A DNA stretch of 64,000 nt from Apostichopus japonicus (lineage: Eukaryota; Echinodermata; Holothuroidea; Aspidochirotida; Stichopodidae): NCBI RefSeq assembly GCF_037975245.1, contig NC_092565.1, forward strand, positions 15,591,499 to 15,655,498, given 5' to 3'. Shown piece after piece: positions 61,140 to 64,000 of the stretch (its first letter is position 1; the number at the start of each line of letters is the position of its first letter). The notes beneath the pieces were generated by a model that saw only the letters and a program-made list of their open reading frames with translations, made no database searches and had not been told where the DNA came from. Position numbers and translations under genes: made by a program.

Positions 61140-64000
61140 CTGTAAATATAAGCAATAATGTTTAACAATAAGATACCAGCCATCTAACACTGTAGAGATA
61201 AGTTAACCAAATACATGCTGAACCATCAAGTAGGTCTACCTGTTTAGGTCTATCATATCACAATGTCACATACGTTGAACTGTTTTTTTGATGTACGCCT
61301 ATTTATAAATATTTTATATTTATACTGGTTTAAAATAAAACCAAATCGAAATGCCAATACTCCAACGAGTCAAATTTTCTGAAACATTTTCATTCAATTT
61401 GTGTTTGGGGTCCTCACAGTAATTTAGCAATGAAATATAATGAAGGACGATCCAAGGCTCTTCAAAATAAATTTGTCATCAACAAAAAAATGACGGTATC
61501 AATCTTCAAGATGCCACAAAACAAGAGTGATAAAGGCATTGACACTTGTCTAGCATAAATCATGTCAAATCTTGAGTGTCATTTAATATCCAACGTTACA
61601 TACTCCTGTTTATTACGTTCACCTACAAAAGTATCTGGGATAAAATCCTAAAGATTTGATTCACTTTTTCGTAGTGGTATTCCTGTGGCACGTTGTGGAG
61701 CTTCACCGAGATATCGGGAAAGCTCATCAATGAAACAAAATTTACAAATTCCTCTGAGAAATTTCAAATCGTAAAGGCCACGCTTTTTAATGTCAAATTT
61801 AAAAAATTGTCTTAATGGCCTCTGTAGCTTCAGCGTTACTGGCTTTTAGTCCGGTGCACTGTGTGGATTCTGAATTAAAATCCTTGCTAACGAATCTAGT
61901 CATTTGTGGATGATAAGAACAAAGAGGATGATACGTGTAGGCTTATCAAATATGTGTAGCTGATTATAAATCTGTGCCGTGTCTAAAAGTATAAATGATT
62001 GATTGATTTATTGGCTGATGGATTTAGGATATTTAAACTGAAAGATGACAAATGAACACAAAACCTTCTCTAATATGCCCTAATCTACTTTCTCTACTAT
62101 TCTGTGATACGCTAACCTGTGTGATATTACTGATAAGGTATGATTAGGCCTATACTGTGGATGGACAGAGAGTAGGAAGTAGGTACATGAAGGTCAAAGG
62201 TTAATGGTGCTGAGGGAATGAAAAGATGATGACGGAGTCAGGATATTTCAAGCCATAGCCACTTGCCATAGATTTTAAAGTGCAAACTGAAATTGCTAAA
62301 AGATTTCAAATTAATTTCTCTTTGAGTCTGACCCACTTAAAAGTTATGCACAGACACTGAGGAATGTTCCATTAGATATTTGAATGTCCAAGGGTGAAAA
62401 ATGCTTTCGAGTGTGACAGTGACCGCAACCTTGGTAAAATTTTAGCAAATCATTCTTTGAAATTCTAGCATAATTTGGATAATTTCTGATAAACTAGCTT
62501 GAAGGCATACTTTGGGTGATGATCTTAGCTTATATCCTATATAGATGACAACATTCTGTTCCCTTCAAAACATAACATTAATACCAAAGCTACAAAACGT
62601 TTAATTTGTTACATGACATTAAATGAAACCACTGCTTAGACCAACATAAAAGTATATTTTATTACCATTTTCCGTTTTTGAGAAAATACCCTTTTGACCA
62701 TTGAAAGCTACTCGCTTAAAATAGATTAGATGACACACTAATGTATTGCTATTAATATATTGTTGAAACGTTTCTACAACACATTTTATACCAATGTGTA
62801 ACATTAAAAACTACGGTGTAATGAAGTAAATAAATGTGCGATGTCCAGTGAGGTATTAGGTTTAATGGAAACACACATACAGTTAGTACACCACACCCAC
62901 ACTAGGCACACCCAGTTATGACCAATATACCTCACCTTATAGGTCAACATTTCTCTCACTGCAATCAAAGTACAGATTGGGATTCAACGATAATCATTAT
63001 AATTAATTATAATTCATGAACTCTATAACTGGGTATAATTTGAACCAAATAAATAGCATCCTGGCAAATCTTTAACTTTGGTAGAAAACAACTTGGCCGG
63101 TCACCTTGACACCATTGAAGGTCCTCAACATAAGCACAAAATCTTAGCATGATAAAAAAAGACAGGCTTTCCATTGTATTTTCTTAGAGGCTCCGACACT
63201 TTTTATTATTCTAGACATACAGAAAAGAGTTCAAACTGAAAATGTGCCAGAGATGGTCTTGGGATCTCAGACTTGCTAACCATTATTTGACTTTCCTAGA
63301 ATATTTTTAGCAACCATTATTGGATTGATCATTATTATAACCTTAATTAATGGTCATCAGTTTTAATAAGCCCCAAAATATATTTAACCTGCTAAAATGT
63401 GCTGGAAGTTTGCACCGGTACTTCAAGTTTCCTTCAGGTTCTGGTCCTCTGTGTTGCATACCAGACGTTTGAGGAGTGCTAAACTAGGTATTTAAATGTC
63501 TCACTATTGGTCAGTACTTTTAGAGTGGCAGTAAATTGCATGTTAAAATTGTAGTAAGGATGACTACAATCTGACTTTCTAGCATATTAAGGGGCAATGA
63601 TGACCTTAAATTATTGAGGATCTTATTAGGAGAGTTATAGGCATAGCTCTGGAGTTCAAGAGGAACTTAAAGGCATTGAAGACTCGCCCCAAACCACGTG
63701 CCACCCGCTGAAAACTTTCCGTTGCTTGCAAGTTACATTTTTTTCTCGTCGCTACAAAATGCAGAGGGTAATGAAACGTGATACCTTGTTATCTTTTATC
63801 TAGACCTGAGATGTCCATCGCTGCTATGTACACTGTGTTTGTATACTGTGCTGTAGGTATTGACCGTAGCTGTATGTATTGACTGTACACTAGTGTCTAA
63901 TTACCGATGGTATCAAGCTGTGAGTGTATTTTCTGGGACCGATGGTGGTGTCTAACACTTCTGTTACACCTAATCGAAACTAGGTCAGATTACCGGCATT
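61140..64000. other. intron and/or intergenic sequence at the right edge
   Basis: I see no convincing exon. Upstream exons of the tyrosine-tail gene could lie here or beyond the window. From about 63660 to the end the sequence is higher in GC and includes repeated GTA(G/T)GTATTGAC words near 63854-63882. It may be the start of a repeat continuing past the window. Confidence 0.45.

Noticed and set aside
1..64000. CRISPR arrays, bacterial operons or prophage
   Set aside because: The tandem repeats have no regular unique spacers and the genes are intron-split, so the DNA is eukaryotic.

Overview
The window is AT-rich eukaryotic DNA, not bacterial. Genes are split into short exons with GT/AG borders by introns of up to about 14 kb, and transposon remnants and tandem repeats lie between the exons. 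Gene content and repeat style suggest a marine invertebrate, most likely a deuterostome such as an echinoderm. That assignment is inference, because no marker in the window fixes the species. Most ORFs of 60-130 codons here are chance; the real coding sequence was recovered by joining exons whose splice phases agree.

Region by region. (1) 1-2.3 kb, plus strand: the last two visible coding exons of an SH2 adaptor resembling the SLP-76/BLNK (LCP2/BLNK/CLNK) family, with a small hAT-type MITE upstream. (2) 2.3-10.4 kb: downstream and intergenic DNA with short tandem repeats and a possible small insertion. (3) 10.4-49.6 kb, minus strand: one large gene, the CCDC142 homologue. Nine coding exons join in phase into a predicted 1009-residue protein, and a probable non-coding first exon ends at 49567. 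Its introns hold most of the repeats: a 16-bp minisatellite with higher-order structure, a 76-79-bp tandem array ending about 10 bp from a splice donor, a hAT-like MITE, at least five copies of another MITE family, a LINE remnant and other tandem arrays. (4) 49.6-53.7 kb: the interval between two divergent genes, containing two inverted arms of about 320 bp, a strong hairpin and a TA-flanked MITE. (5) 53.7-56.5 kb, plus strand: a complete securin (PTTG1-like) gene of five coding exons and 238 residues, with a KEN box and a D-box. (6) 56.5-60.9 kb: securin 3' region, a tRNA-derived SINE and a 112-bp duplication. (7) 60.9-61.1 kb, minus strand: a probable terminal exon of an unidentified protein with three Y-x-x-[V/I] tyrosine motifs. 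(8) 61.1-64 kb: nothing convincingly coding.

The genes do not form a pathway. Securin controls separase at anaphase, the SH2 adaptor belongs to tyrosine-kinase signalling, and CCDC142 is poorly characterised. I found no clearly new biological system. The items most worth following up are the invertebrate SLP-76/BLNK-like SH2 exons, the well-resolved securin gene, the inverted duplication around the securin/CCDC142 interval, and the several MITE families with readable ends.
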